Part shown: piece by piece, positions 44,280-52,701 of the stretch
Position numbering within the stretch: the first letter of the stretch is position 1
Layout of the letters: every line of letters starts with the position of its first letter
From: an uncultured Nitrospirales bacterium
GTDB taxonomy: Bacteria; Nitrospirota; Nitrospiria; Nitrospirales; UBA8639
Length of the DNA stretch: 64,000 nt
Reading direction: 5' to 3'
Assembly (NCBI GenBank): GCA_958295805.1
Contig: OY282373.1
Coordinates: forward strand, 653,001 to 717,000
The notes under the pieces: model-generated
Database searches by the model: none
What the model was told of the DNA's origin: nothing
Seen by the model: the letters and a program-made list of their open reading frames with translations, nothing else
Translations under genes and position numbers: made by a program

Positions 44280-45686
44280 ATGAATGTTGAAAATGTGAAA
44301 ACGCAGCTTGCGATGGTCGGTGTATACGTGAGCCTGTTGGCATCCTCGCCGCTTTGGGCTGCGGATGACCGGTATGCTGAAATGGTGGTGAAAAACATCT
44401 GTTCAGCCTGTCACAAATTTCAAGGCCAACCAGGAAGCCGGTTCAATTTGAACGCTCCGGATTTGATGTGGGCTGGGAGCAAATATCAACACACGTGGCT
44501 GATCGGGTTTCTGACCGGCACGGAGAAAAGGTTGTATGCCAAAAGCTATCGGTGGGATCAGGGATGGGAACCGGACGTGCATAGAAGGCTTTCTGAAGAT
44601 CAAGCCGAGGCGGTCGCGACCTATTTGGAAAAGCAGTACGTGGACCCCCGCGTGACCGTCGGCGCGTTCGACGTTTCAAAGGTAACCAGAAAAGAAGCGG
44701 AGTTCGGTGCCCAGGCGTACAAGGAACACGCCTGCATCGGATGTCACACCATTGAAGAAAATGGGCAACCGGTCGGTGGGCCGCAAAGCGTCGACTTGGC
44801 GGAGGCAGGGCGCCGCTACAACCCGGATTGGCTCTTTCGTTTTGCGATCAATCCTCAAGATTTTACGCCGCACAGCGGAGAATTTCTGGCGGACGCCACG
44901 GAATTCGGCTTGCGGGCAGTGGTTGGGTATCTCATGACGTTGGGCGTCCCGGATTTCGAATACGACGAGCCATGGACCAGCCCGGAGTTTTCTCAGGCAA
45001 ACGTGGATCGTGGAAAGGTGGTCTATAAAGAGTATTGTTCACAATGTCACGGCGCGACGGGACAAGGTGATGGTCCGGCTGCCTCGGGGTTGAGTCCCAA
45101 ACCGGCGGTTCATGCCAACATGGCCTTTGACAAGTTGCCGATGGAATACCTCTACAACGTGATCTATCATGGTGGGCGAAGCGTGGGAAAATCCCCCGCC
45201 ATGCCGTATTGGAGTCTCACGATTGGTCAGCAGGGGGTGGCGGACGTTATTGCGTACCTGAAAGCCACGTTCAAGGGAGTGCCGGAGATGGCTGCGGCGA
45301 CAGCAGAAGGCGGTCCCTCGGGTGTCTGCCCGCAACCACGAAAGACCAAGCGGGCTCCAGGAAATTTCCGAAAACGGACGAATCCTTTGCCGGCGAATCA
45401 GGCCAACGTGAAAGCCGGTGAAACATTGTTCCAACAAACGGCGCAACCCTTGGCGTGCGTGAACTGTCATGGGGCCAAAGGTGATGGACAAGGACCGATG
45501 GGGGCGGCCTTGAATCCACCTCCACGGAACTTCACGTGTGGTGAGACCATGCAGGATATTTCTGATGGTCAGATGTTCTGGATCATTAAAAAAGGTTCCG
45601 AAGGCACGGGCATGATGGCCTTTTCTGCTATGCCTGATAACCAGATATGGCAATTAATTCATTACATTAGGACTCTGGCGAAGTAA
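44280..45686 (+). CDS. Secreted tetraheme cytochrome c
   Basis: 468 residues with a signal peptide (LLASSPLWAAD). Four haem motifs: CSACH at 41, CIGCH at 152, CSQCH at 253 and CVNCH at 393, each in its own class I-like domain, so it is a concatenated cytochrome. It is 36 bases after the monoheme gene with a GGGGAGGG ribosome site, and its last domain resembles that protein. Probably accepts electrons in the periplasm from a dehydrogenase or oxidoreductase not in this window. Confidence 0.92.
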   Translation: MNVENVKTQLAMVGVYVSLLASSPLWAADDRYAEMVVKNICSACHKFQGQPGSRFNLNAPDLMWAGSKYQHTWLIGFLTGTEKRLYAKSYRWDQGWEPDVHRRLSEDQAEAVATYLEKQYVDPRVTVGAFDVSKVTRKEAEFGAQAYKEHACIGCHTIEENGQPVGGPQSVDLAEAGRRYNPDWLFRFAINPQDFTPHSGEFLADATEFGLRAVVGYLMTLGVPDFEYDEPWTSPEFSQANVDRGKVVYKEYCSQCHGATGQGDGPAASGLSPKPAVHANMAFDKLPMEYLYNVIYHGGRSVGKSPAMPYWSLTIGQQGVADVIAYLKATFKGVPEMAAATAEGGPSGVCPQPRKTKRAPGNFRKRTNPLPANQANVKAGETLFQQTAQPLACVNCHGAKGDGQGPMGAALNPPPRNFTCGETMQDISDGQMFWIIKKGSEGTGMMAFSAMPDNQIWQLIHYIRTLAK

Positions 45687-45789
45687 AAACAGACGAGGTG
45701 CGAGCAGCGGCGTCCTCTGAAGAAAATTGACATCATCGGCGTAGAGGGGCACAATTCGTCGTCATTGTTCAATCGACGAGGTGAGAAGC

Positions 45790-46269
45790 GTGCTGAACAA
45801 TCCGTGGGTCGTGGGATTCCTTTGCGTCATGGTGTTGATCACACTGTCCGTCCAGTGGCTTGGTTCGACGGACCATCCCGAATTTCCCGTGCCTCCGTTG
45901 GCAGCTCAAGCCGTTTCGGTAAGTACGTCCGAGTCATTACCCCCCTCCGTGGCGTTCACTCCGACGATTCAGAAACAACCAAAGCCATTTGACTGGTCAA
46001 GCGTTCCGGCGCGAGACCCATTCCAACCTCCCCGTGCCGTTTCCGGAATGACCCAAGATCGTGCCGACGGCGAAGAACCCGGAGATCGTGTGGACTTCCA
46101 CCTTCAGGCCATCCTGAGGCAGGGTTCGACGCGAGTCGCGATGATTGACCGGCGACTTGTGAAAGAGGGCGAAACCATTGCCGGCTATCTCGTTGCCAGC
46201 ATTCAGGAAGAAGGTGTTCTGCTTCAAGGGCCTCACGACCGCCGGTGGTTACGATTTCGAGAGTCATGA
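45790..46269 (+). CDS. PilP/GspC-like inner-membrane pilus or secretion protein
   Basis: 159 residues from a GTG with GAGGTGAG seven bases upstream; another GTG is three codons earlier. One N-terminal membrane helix (VVGFLCVMVLITLSVQWL), a Pro/Ser linker, then SVPARDPFQPP and a small beta domain (LQAILRQGSTRVAMID; GETIAGYLVASI). This layout is typical of PilP and MshK-like proteins that link the inner membrane to the secretin. The stop overlaps the secretin start (ATGA). Confidence 0.78.
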   Translation: MLNNPWVVGFLCVMVLITLSVQWLGSTDHPEFPVPPLAAQAVSVSTSESLPPSVAFTPTIQKQPKPFDWSSVPARDPFQPPRAVSGMTQDRADGEEPGDRVDFHLQAILRQGSTRVAMIDRRLVKEGETIAGYLVASIQEEGVLLQGPHDRRWLRFRES

Positions 46270-47867
46270 AAGCGAGGGACACCCACGTGATACTCAGGAA
46301 ACTCCCCATTCATTCGCGTGACCACGTGGGTGGCGGTGCGCCGGGACGATCGGGCGGCATGGGCGCGTTGCTCCTTTTTTTGACGTGGATGGTCGGGTGC
46401 TCCATGCTTCCCGAGTATTCCCCTTCCCCAATCTTCAAGGATCGGAGCGAGCGACGATTCCCCATGCCGTCGGAGATGCAGCCTGATGCTGGTTCGACGG
46501 CAGCGGCCTCCCGGGAAACGCTTTCCTCTGATCTGGACCATCCCTTTTCTCTTGAAGAACGCATGTCGTTTGGACGGCCGTCTGACAAACATCCAAGCGA
46601 CGCCGAGTCTTCCCGGGTGTTCAGCTTTCGCGCGCAGGACATGCCCTTAGCCGATGCCTTACGTCTGTTCTCTCGCGTGAACAAACTCAATATCATCGTG
46701 GAGCCTGGGGTTGAAGGCGTGGTGACGGTCGATTTTCAGGGTTTCGGTCTTGAAAAAGCCTTGGCGGCCTTGTTGGAGACGCAGGGATACTACTGGGAAC
46801 GGGATGAAGAATTGATTGTGGTGCGGCGTCTGGAAACGCGAATTTTCACGCTGGACTACATTCGGATGGAACGTTCCGGCACGGGACGCAATAAAGCGCA
46901 AGTCACGTCAGGATCAGGTCGAGGCGGAAGCGGTGGGCAGGACGCGGGAGAAGTGATCCTGAGCCAACAGGATCAGATCAAGTTCTGGGAAGAAATGGAG
47001 ACACAAATCCAAGCACTCCTTTCGACCGAAGGACGCTTCGTCGTCAATCGGTTGTCGGGCACCATTCACGTGACGGATCTGCACCGTCGGGTCAACGACG
47101 TGGCGAAGTTTCTGGCCAACGTCCGCAACTCACTCTATCGACAGGTTGAGATTCAGGCCAAAATCTATGAAGTCGCGCTGAGAGACGACGCCAGTCTGGG
47201 ATTGAATTGGGATCGGATCAATCTCAGCGACCCCGCCAGCAGTTTTAAGCTGGCGAATATCATCACGTCGCCGGCCGGTGGGTTTGTCGCACGAGCCGCC
47301 ACCGCCACCTTCAACTTTAACGACGGCAAATTCAGAGGGGTCATCCAAGCCTTACAGGAGCAGGGTGAAGTGCAAGTGGTGTCTCAACCTCGGATTCTGA
47401 CGCTGAATAACCAACCGGCGCTGATTAAGGTGGGGACGGATCAATCCTTTTTTACGTCAACGACTTCCCAAGGAGTCGGAGGTGCCGGCAACGTGATTAC
47501 GGAGCAAGTGCGGACCGTGACGTCGGGTCTCGTCCTCTCCGTGACGCCGCAGATTTCGCAGGATGGGTGGATCATGATGGACGTGTCTCCCATTCTCACC
47601 CGATTGACCGATACCGCGACGTCGGACAATGGCTCCACCGCTCCCATCATGGAGGTGAAGCAATCCGGCGGACTGGTCCGCGTGCGGGATGGACAGATGG
47701 TGGTGATCGGCGGGCTTATCCAAGAGCAACTCACGGATACCGAACGGAAGGTGCCCTTCCTTGGCGATCTTCCCGGACTTGGTTGGTTGTTCAGGGGCAC
47801 CTATCAGGCCGAAAGAAAAACGGAACTCATCATCTTCCTCATGCCTCGCCTTCTGAACGTGACGTGA
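46266..47867 (+). CDS. mshL: MshL/PilQ-type secretin lipoprotein
   Basis: 533 residues. A signal with lipobox LTWMVGC predicts an outer-membrane lipoprotein. Secretin N-domains (FSFRAQDMPLADALRLFSRV-like at about residue 120) precede the secretin core, with VVSQPRILTLNNQPALIKVG, GLVLSVTPQIS and FLGDLPGLGWLF at the C-terminus. It forms the outer-membrane pore of MSHA-type pili or type II secretion. ATGA and TGATG overlaps with both neighbours show tight coupling. Confidence 0.9.
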   Translation: MKARDTHVILRKLPIHSRDHVGGGAPGRSGGMGALLLFLTWMVGCSMLPEYSPSPIFKDRSERRFPMPSEMQPDAGSTAAASRETLSSDLDHPFSLEERMSFGRPSDKHPSDAESSRVFSFRAQDMPLADALRLFSRVNKLNIIVEPGVEGVVTVDFQGFGLEKALAALLETQGYYWERDEELIVVRRLETRIFTLDYIRMERSGTGRNKAQVTSGSGRGGSGGQDAGEVILSQQDQIKFWEEMETQIQALLSTEGRFVVNRLSGTIHVTDLHRRVNDVAKFLANVRNSLYRQVEIQAKIYEVALRDDASLGLNWDRINLSDPASSFKLANIITSPAGGFVARAATATFNFNDGKFRGVIQALQEQGEVQVVSQPRILTLNNQPALIKVGTDQSFFTSTTSQGVGGAGNVITEQVRTVTSGLVLSVTPQISQDGWIMMDVSPILTRLTDTATSDNGSTAPIMEVKQSGGLVRVRDGQMVVIGGLIQEQLTDTERKVPFLGDLPGLGWLFRGTYQAERKTELIIFLMPRLLNVT

Positions 47868-48697
47868 TGGATGGGCGCGATCTGAGTGCGTGCTACGCGC
47901 AATTGGGGTTTACCGAGGCACCGTTTCAGATTACCCCGGATACCGACTATTTTTTCCCCGCGCAGCAGCATCTGCAAGCTTTGGCTCATCTGCAATTCGG
48001 CGTGGCCAGCGGTGGGTTGACGATGGTGACCGGTGACGTGGGGGTCGGGAAAACCCTGTTGTGCCGGTATCTGTTGCGACATCCGCCGAAAGGCGTGCGA
48101 TTTGCCTACCTCTTGAATCCTGACCAATCGTATGCCGATCTTCTGTGCGCCATTTATCAGGATCTGACCGGGCAGGTTCCAGAAGATCGCAGCATTGGGT
48201 CGCTGCAACGGACGTTGTGGCGCCGATTGTTGGAATTAGCCGGACAAGGCGAACGCGTGGCGGTCTTGGTGGATGAAGCGCATCGGGTGAGTGGAAAAGT
48301 CTTGGAAGGACTCAGGCTGTTATCTAACCTGGATACCGAAAAAGAAAAACTCCTGTGCCTCTTGTTGGTCGGTCAACCCGAACTTGAGCAGACGCTGTCA
48401 CGGCCGCTTCTTCGTCCCCTGTCGCAACGTATCGGCATTCGCTTCACGCTCAAGCCGTTTCGCCGGCAAGAAACCATGCGGTACATCCGGTATCGCCTGC
48501 GGGTGGCAGGCCCACGGATCCGGTTTCGTTTTTCTCCCGGCGTCATGATGCTCACGCACTACGTGAGTGGAGGGGTGCCGCGGCGGATCAACCAGATTTG
48601 CGATCGTTCCCTGCTTGCGGCCTATGCCAGTCGGCGGTTCGAGGTCAGCCCCCACATGATCCTGCGCGCAAGGCGGGAAATCACCGGCTTGACGTAA
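47867..48697 (+). CDS. mshM: ExeA/MshM-type AAA ATPase
   Basis: 276 residues, start overlapping the secretin stop (TGATG). YAQLGFTEAPFQITPDTDYFF at the start, Walker A GDVGVGKTLLCRYLL, Walker B AVLVDEAHRV and the PRRINQICDRSL C-terminal helix identify the ExeA/MshM family. These cytoplasmic ATPases help assemble the secretin through peptidoglycan. No peptidoglycan-binding domain is attached, as in MshM rather than ExeA. Confidence 0.9.
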   Translation: MDGRDLSACYAQLGFTEAPFQITPDTDYFFPAQQHLQALAHLQFGVASGGLTMVTGDVGVGKTLLCRYLLRHPPKGVRFAYLLNPDQSYADLLCAIYQDLTGQVPEDRSIGSLQRTLWRRLLELAGQGERVAVLVDEAHRVSGKVLEGLRLLSNLDTEKEKLLCLLLVGQPELEQTLSRPLLRPLSQRIGIRFTLKPFRRQETMRYIRYRLRVAGPRIRFRFSPGVMMLTHYVSGGVPRRINQICDRSLLAAYASRRFEVSPHMILRARREITGLT

Positions 48698-48749
48698 GCC
48701 GTCAAACCAACAACGTCTTCGAGAAAAGGGAGGCACGAGAAGACGAGGA

Positions 48750-49790
48750 ATGAGTATTATCACTGAGGCACTGAATCGTTTGCAGACTGAACGGGCCAGG
48801 CGCGCACGTCATCCCGAGGCTTCGACCGTCCCGGAGAGTTCGGAAGCCTCCGATTCTCCACCCCAAACCGTTTTCTCGCCGTACTCTCCCGTCCCGACTT
48901 CTCGACGGAGTTTGCGTCGGTCAGTGGGCATTGTCCTGCTTGGAAGCGTGGGCGTCGGTGTCTATCTTTGGGGGCTACCCTTTGGGCCTGACGGCGATAC
49001 GGAACCCTCGGCGCACAAGACGGCCGCAGCAAAGGAATTGAATCCGGCGGGACGGTCTCAGGTGGGGGAGAGCATTCCCGGTCAACGGCCGGTTGTGAAA
49101 ACAACACGTGAAGCCCGTGACGTGCCGAAGCCGTCATCACAACAATCGGCAGCTTCACAAACGTCGCGGCCCAAGGTCTCCGAAAAATCAACACGCCAGC
49201 TCGCGCAAACCAAACCCACGCCCGCGGCAACGGCGAAACAACCATCAAGGGGGACAGTCAACGCGCCATCGTCCCGTCAACAGAAAAAAGACGTCACTCG
49301 TCCTCGGAATGCCACACCCAGTGAAGTCAAACTGGCCCGCGCACGACACTTGATTCAAACGCGGCGATATGCAAGGGCCGTGACCATCTTGCGCACTTTG
49401 TTTGTCACGCCTCCCAAAACCGCGGAACCCTGGTTCTGGTTGGGAACGGCACAATTGGGATTAGGGCAATGGGAGGAGGCTCGGAACTCGTTGGTTGAAG
49501 GGCTGGCTCGGGATGCCACGGTCCCGCAATTATGGGTGCAACGTGCGCTGGTCAGTCAACAACAGGGCCGATTCGGCGAAGCGTTGGACGCCCTCCGGCA
49601 AGCAGAATTATTGGCGCCGAAGCTTCCCGAAGTACAACTGAACTTGGCGTATTCTCTCGAAGCACTGGGAGAAAGGCAGGTCGCCGTCACCCATTACCGG
49701 ATTTTCCTGACCTTGACCGAAGGCAAACACGCCTACCACGCCACCCGCAAAAAAGTTCTGGACCGCATCATTCGATTAGAGAAAACCTGA
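48750..49790 (+). CDS. MshN-like membrane-anchored TPR protein
   Basis: 346 residues. MSIITEALNRLQTERARRA at the N-terminus is typical of MshN/GspB-like proteins. A membrane helix follows at about residues 54-72 (VGIVLLGSVGVGVYLWGL), then a Lys/Pro/Ser-rich linker, then TPR repeats (about 195-330: ARHLIQTRRYARAVTILRTL; WFWLGTAQLGLGQWEEA). It completes the msh-like set, but no pilin, prepilin peptidase or motor ATPase gene follows; the cluster ends against the restriction-locus remnant. Confidence 0.83.
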   Translation: MSIITEALNRLQTERARRARHPEASTVPESSEASDSPPQTVFSPYSPVPTSRRSLRRSVGIVLLGSVGVGVYLWGLPFGPDGDTEPSAHKTAAAKELNPAGRSQVGESIPGQRPVVKTTREARDVPKPSSQQSAASQTSRPKVSEKSTRQLAQTKPTPAATAKQPSRGTVNAPSSRQQKKDVTRPRNATPSEVKLARARHLIQTRRYARAVTILRTLFVTPPKTAEPWFWLGTAQLGLGQWEEARNSLVEGLARDATVPQLWVQRALVSQQQGRFGEALDALRQAELLAPKLPEVQLNLAYSLEALGERQVAVTHYRIFLTLTEGKHAYHATRKKVLDRIIRLEKT

Positions 49791-49893
49791 GTGCTTTGGC
49801 GAAGTACAGAGTCGGTCAAAGCGCCGAACGTTTTCGGTCGGATTGGTGAACGCGAAATCAAGGGTTGACGGCCCTTGTCCTTTGTTCACGTCT

Positions 49894-50560
49894 TCACGCC
49901 ACGTCGAGTTTGTCGAGCAGGGACGACGGCACGATGGGGAACGCTTCATAATAGTTCTCCGGGTTGGACGGTTCGAGCACGGCAAGACGACTTCTCACCG
50001 TCAGTCCCGGGGCGATGACTAGGACGTTTTTGGCGAAGCGAGTATCCTGCGGATAGGTAACTTTGTTGAGAACGTACCAGGCGATGACCATGGCCATGAC
50101 GACGGTCTTGCCCGACCCCGTCGCGATTTTTGCGCACAACCGTGTGAACGTCCCGCCGTCGGAGGTACCGTCCAGACCGGTCTTTTCGGCCGCCGGCGCT
50201 TCCGCGAGCCAGATCAGCGTTTCCGCGGCCTCCAGTTGGCAGAAGAAGAACCGCCGGTTGTCGAACTCCTCCGCGTTCGTCCAGTGCTCCAGCAGCCGTT
50301 TCGTGATGCCGGTCACACCCGGCATACCCTGCCTCGCGCCACGCCTTGACACGCGGTCGAATCCGGTTGACCAGCGGAATCTCGACAAACTGCCCCGGGT
50401 CATCGAATGATCGAGAGCCTTCCGAGGCGACGACGTATCCGGCGGGACGGCGCCCTTCCATCAACGAGAACGTTCGCCGCTCACGATCATAGCTCCAATA
50501 TTTCGCCGGTTCCTCGTAAGGCGAGTTGACAATCAGACGGTCGATGGTCTTCTGGGACAT
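49894..50560 (-). pseudogene. Frameshifted and truncated type III restriction (Res) helicase subunit
   Basis: The N-terminal part (MSQKTIDRLIVNSPYEEPAKYW to WREAGY, one frame) continues in another frame from VTGITKRLLEHW through Walker A KIATGSGKTVVMAM to SSLLDKL. A one-base indel at about 50315-50325 separates the frames. After SSLLDKL the similarity stops and the remaining three quarters of a Res protein is missing. The remnant abuts the MshN-like gene tail to tail. Confidence 0.8.
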
Positions 50561-50727
50561 TATTCCCTTTCCACGGCCTTCAGATTTTCAATTCTTTCGC
50601 GGAGTCAGTCGTCAAGTATCTCGTCGTCCCTGCATTGTGAGAAGGTTTTGGTCTCGAACTGATAGAGCCATTCTTGGGGGTCTTCGTATGATGGAGAGTT
50701 GAAGATGCGGTGGTGGTATTGTCAGAT
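50560..50727 (-). pseudogene. Remnant of an unknown coding sequence coupled to res
   Basis: Reading towards res, a frame gives HHRIFNSPSYEDPQEWLYQF, one in-frame TGA, then LRERIENLKAVERE and a stop that overlaps the res ATG (TAATG). The overlap and protein-like composition suggest the 3' end of a gene once in the same operon. I do not recognise it. Confidence 0.4.
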
Positions 50728-50753
50728 ATGGCGACTTGGGGATTGCAGCTTTA

Positions 50754-51296
50754 TCAATTCGTCAATTTGTCGACAGCAAACTCCGTGCCTATGAGTTTCC
50801 TAAGAGTTATTTTTTCATATTTTTCGTCAGTCTCTTCTGGTGGTTTTACTTTAATTGGTTGTTTATCGAACTTGTCGCTGATTTTATTGGCAATAAGAAC
50901 ATATTTTATTGAAGGAGTTTGTTGGCTAATATCACATTCAATTTTGCAGACCGAGAGAAGATAGTCCAAAATAGGTAATGAGCGCATAAGTTGCTCTTTG
51001 CCCTTAATCTTTTCAGTCAGGGATCGTTTTAGCTCGATCAGTACTGCGTAATACCTCACGTCTGATTGATAAATAAGCAGATAATCGCAAATTTTCCTCC
51101 ATTTTCCCTCTTTTTTCAGACCAGGAAGATGGCCACTCATGCGAATTGCTAAGACAGGAGAAAGTATTCCCGTGATTTTAACCGCCATGCCTGACTGGTT
51201 ATCTCTTAACTCAATGGCTTGAGCTCTGTTACATGAACGTTCACTTGCTAGAACCTTATCGTCCAGAACTTCTTTTAGGCAATCTATGAGTGCCAC
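50754..51296 (-). CDS. Partner of AAA ATPase, PD-(D/E)XK-like protein
   Basis: 180 residues from a GTG with GAAAGGAAG just upstream. The gene overlaps the AAA gene by about 41 bases. The segment KICDYLLIYQSDVRYYAVLI followed by ELKRS fits the PD-(D/E)XK nuclease core (an aspartate, then E-x-K about 16 residues later), and the helix KGKEQLMRSLPILDYLL follows as in that fold. Base composition is clearly AT-richer than flanking genes. Inference: an effector nuclease controlled by the ATPase. A catalytically dead fold remains possible. Confidence 0.6.
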   Translation of the reverse strand: MALIDCLKEVLDDKVLASERSCNRAQAIELRDNQSGMAVKITGILSPVLAIRMSGHLPGLKKEGKWRKICDYLLIYQSDVRYYAVLIELKRSLTEKIKGKEQLMRSLPILDYLLSVCKIECDISQQTPSIKYVLIANKISDKFDKQPIKVKPPEETDEKYEKITLRKLIGTEFAVDKLTN

Positions 51297-52701
51297 TTTC
51301 TTCCTTTCTCGTATCTTCTGGTTGAGAGGCAAGTTTGTTTGCAAGTTTGTTTGATACCATATTGATCGCATCAATTGTTTCATCAAAAACCGGCATATCG
51401 ACCCCAAATCTATCGACGTTGCAGCGAGTCAACTGTCCATTTTCTGCCACATAACATCGTAGCGATTCGGGAGATAAACATTCATCCTTTTTGTATTTCA
51501 GGCTTTTAAGTACCTCATCGTTATCTTCAAAAGAATTCAGCATCACAAGGTTGTTGATTTCTTTAAGGACATAGTCGCTGTGCGTGGTGATTAACACTTT
51601 GATTCCGGAGCGTATAAAGTGAGCCAACATGCGAGCCAGCATAATCTGGTTTTTTGTGTCAAGATGGCTTTCGGGTTCATCAATGATGAGCAATTGATTT
51701 GGCTTTGCTTTGTGACGCAGGTAGAAGTAAAGGTCCGACAGGCCACGTGCTGATGACGAGGCAAGATACAACGGTATATCAAAGCGACGGTCCTTACGTG
51801 ATTTGGATACAAAGCGTATCTCATTTTCATCACTTTTATAATATCCATCCATGATGTTTTTCACGTCATCATAGAGTTTTTCATCTTCTAAGTTGCCTTT
51901 TTTGTTGACAAAATCCGATATGCTTCTTGTGTAGTCGATATTGTCCTTAATGGGCAACGCATAGCGGCTTGCCCCTTTCTCTATGAGCATAAACGGAGAA
52001 ATACGATCCTTACCTTTCTTACCTCTCATTTCCTGGAGCAGTTCGACTAAACGATTTTTTGTAAAATCTAACTCCTTATAGAACAAGGAAATACCGAAAC
52101 GTTCAGTCGAGAGAATAAAAGGATCGGGAAGTTCCGCCAACAAGAACTGCATGTAACCAAATGAGATCAGCGACGTGATGTCGTCTTCCTCCAAACGATG
52201 TTTTCCAAGTTGTTTTATGGAAAAAATTAAATGCTCTCCGTTATATTCGATTAGAACAGATGTCTCTTTTAGGTAACTCAACTCGTATCTAAAGGAAGTC
52301 TTTGGAAAATCACTCTCAAAGCTGACGCGAATAGACGCGTTTTCAAAATTTCTGCGTGAAGAACTGAATACGTTAGAAAGCTGTCGATCCGAGAATTCGG
52401 GTGCCAGCTTCGAAATCACTGCACGACGCTCTTCATTAAGCCTATCGTGGCTTATTTCGCATCTATACTGGCCCTCTTCTATCAGTTTCATGCCAGCTTG
52501 CTTGATATTGATTGAGGCGTTTGCCTGATCTAGGAAATAGCCTTCAATACCAGGCCAACCCATCCAGTTTTGTAGAAATCCATACAAGGTATACACTAAA
52601 TACGTCTTGCCGGTGTTATTTCGTCCCGCAATGATAGTCAAATTACCGAGTTCCAATTCGGCTTTTTTAATAGGACCGATATTTGAAAAATGAAATTTCA
52701 T
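51256..52701 (-). CDS. AAA family ATPase (SMC/OLD-like, AAA15-type) of a putative defence cassette
   Basis: 481 residues. N-terminal Walker A GRNNTGKTYLVYTLYG, a long helical insert, ABC-type signature SSSARGLSDLYFYLRH, Walker B LLIIDEPESHLD and the H-loop TTHSDYVLKEI. This is the OLD/AAA15 type found in many two-gene phage-defence systems. The ATG overlaps the mod remnant stop (ATGA) and has GGAGGTG upstream, so it is coupled to mod. The low G+C content against its surroundings indicates horizontal transfer. No TOPRIM domain is present at its C-terminus. Confidence 0.85.
   Translation of the reverse strand: MKFHFSNIGPIKKAELELGNLTIIAGRNNTGKTYLVYTLYGFLQNWMGWPGIEGYFLDQANASINIKQAGMKLIEEGQYRCEISHDRLNEERRAVISKLAPEFSDRQLSNVFSSSRRNFENASIRVSFESDFPKTSFRYELSYLKETSVLIEYNGEHLIFSIKQLGKHRLEEDDITSLISFGYMQFLLAELPDPFILSTERFGISLFYKELDFTKNRLVELLQEMRGKKGKDRISPFMLIEKGASRYALPIKDNIDYTRSISDFVNKKGNLEDEKLYDDVKNIMDGYYKSDENEIRFVSKSRKDRRFDIPLYLASSSARGLSDLYFYLRHKAKPNQLLIIDEPESHLDTKNQIMLARMLAHFIRSGIKVLITTHSDYVLKEINNLVMLNSFEDNDEVLKSLKYKKDECLSPESLRCYVAENGQLTRCNVDRFGVDMPVFDETIDAINMVSNKLANKLASQPEDTRKEESGTHRLPKRSSGR

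Noticed and set aside
51256-52701. PARIS (AriA-AriB) defence system
   Set aside because: The ATPase is of a similar broad class, but its partner shows no TOPRIM motifs; it looks more like PD-(D/E)XK.
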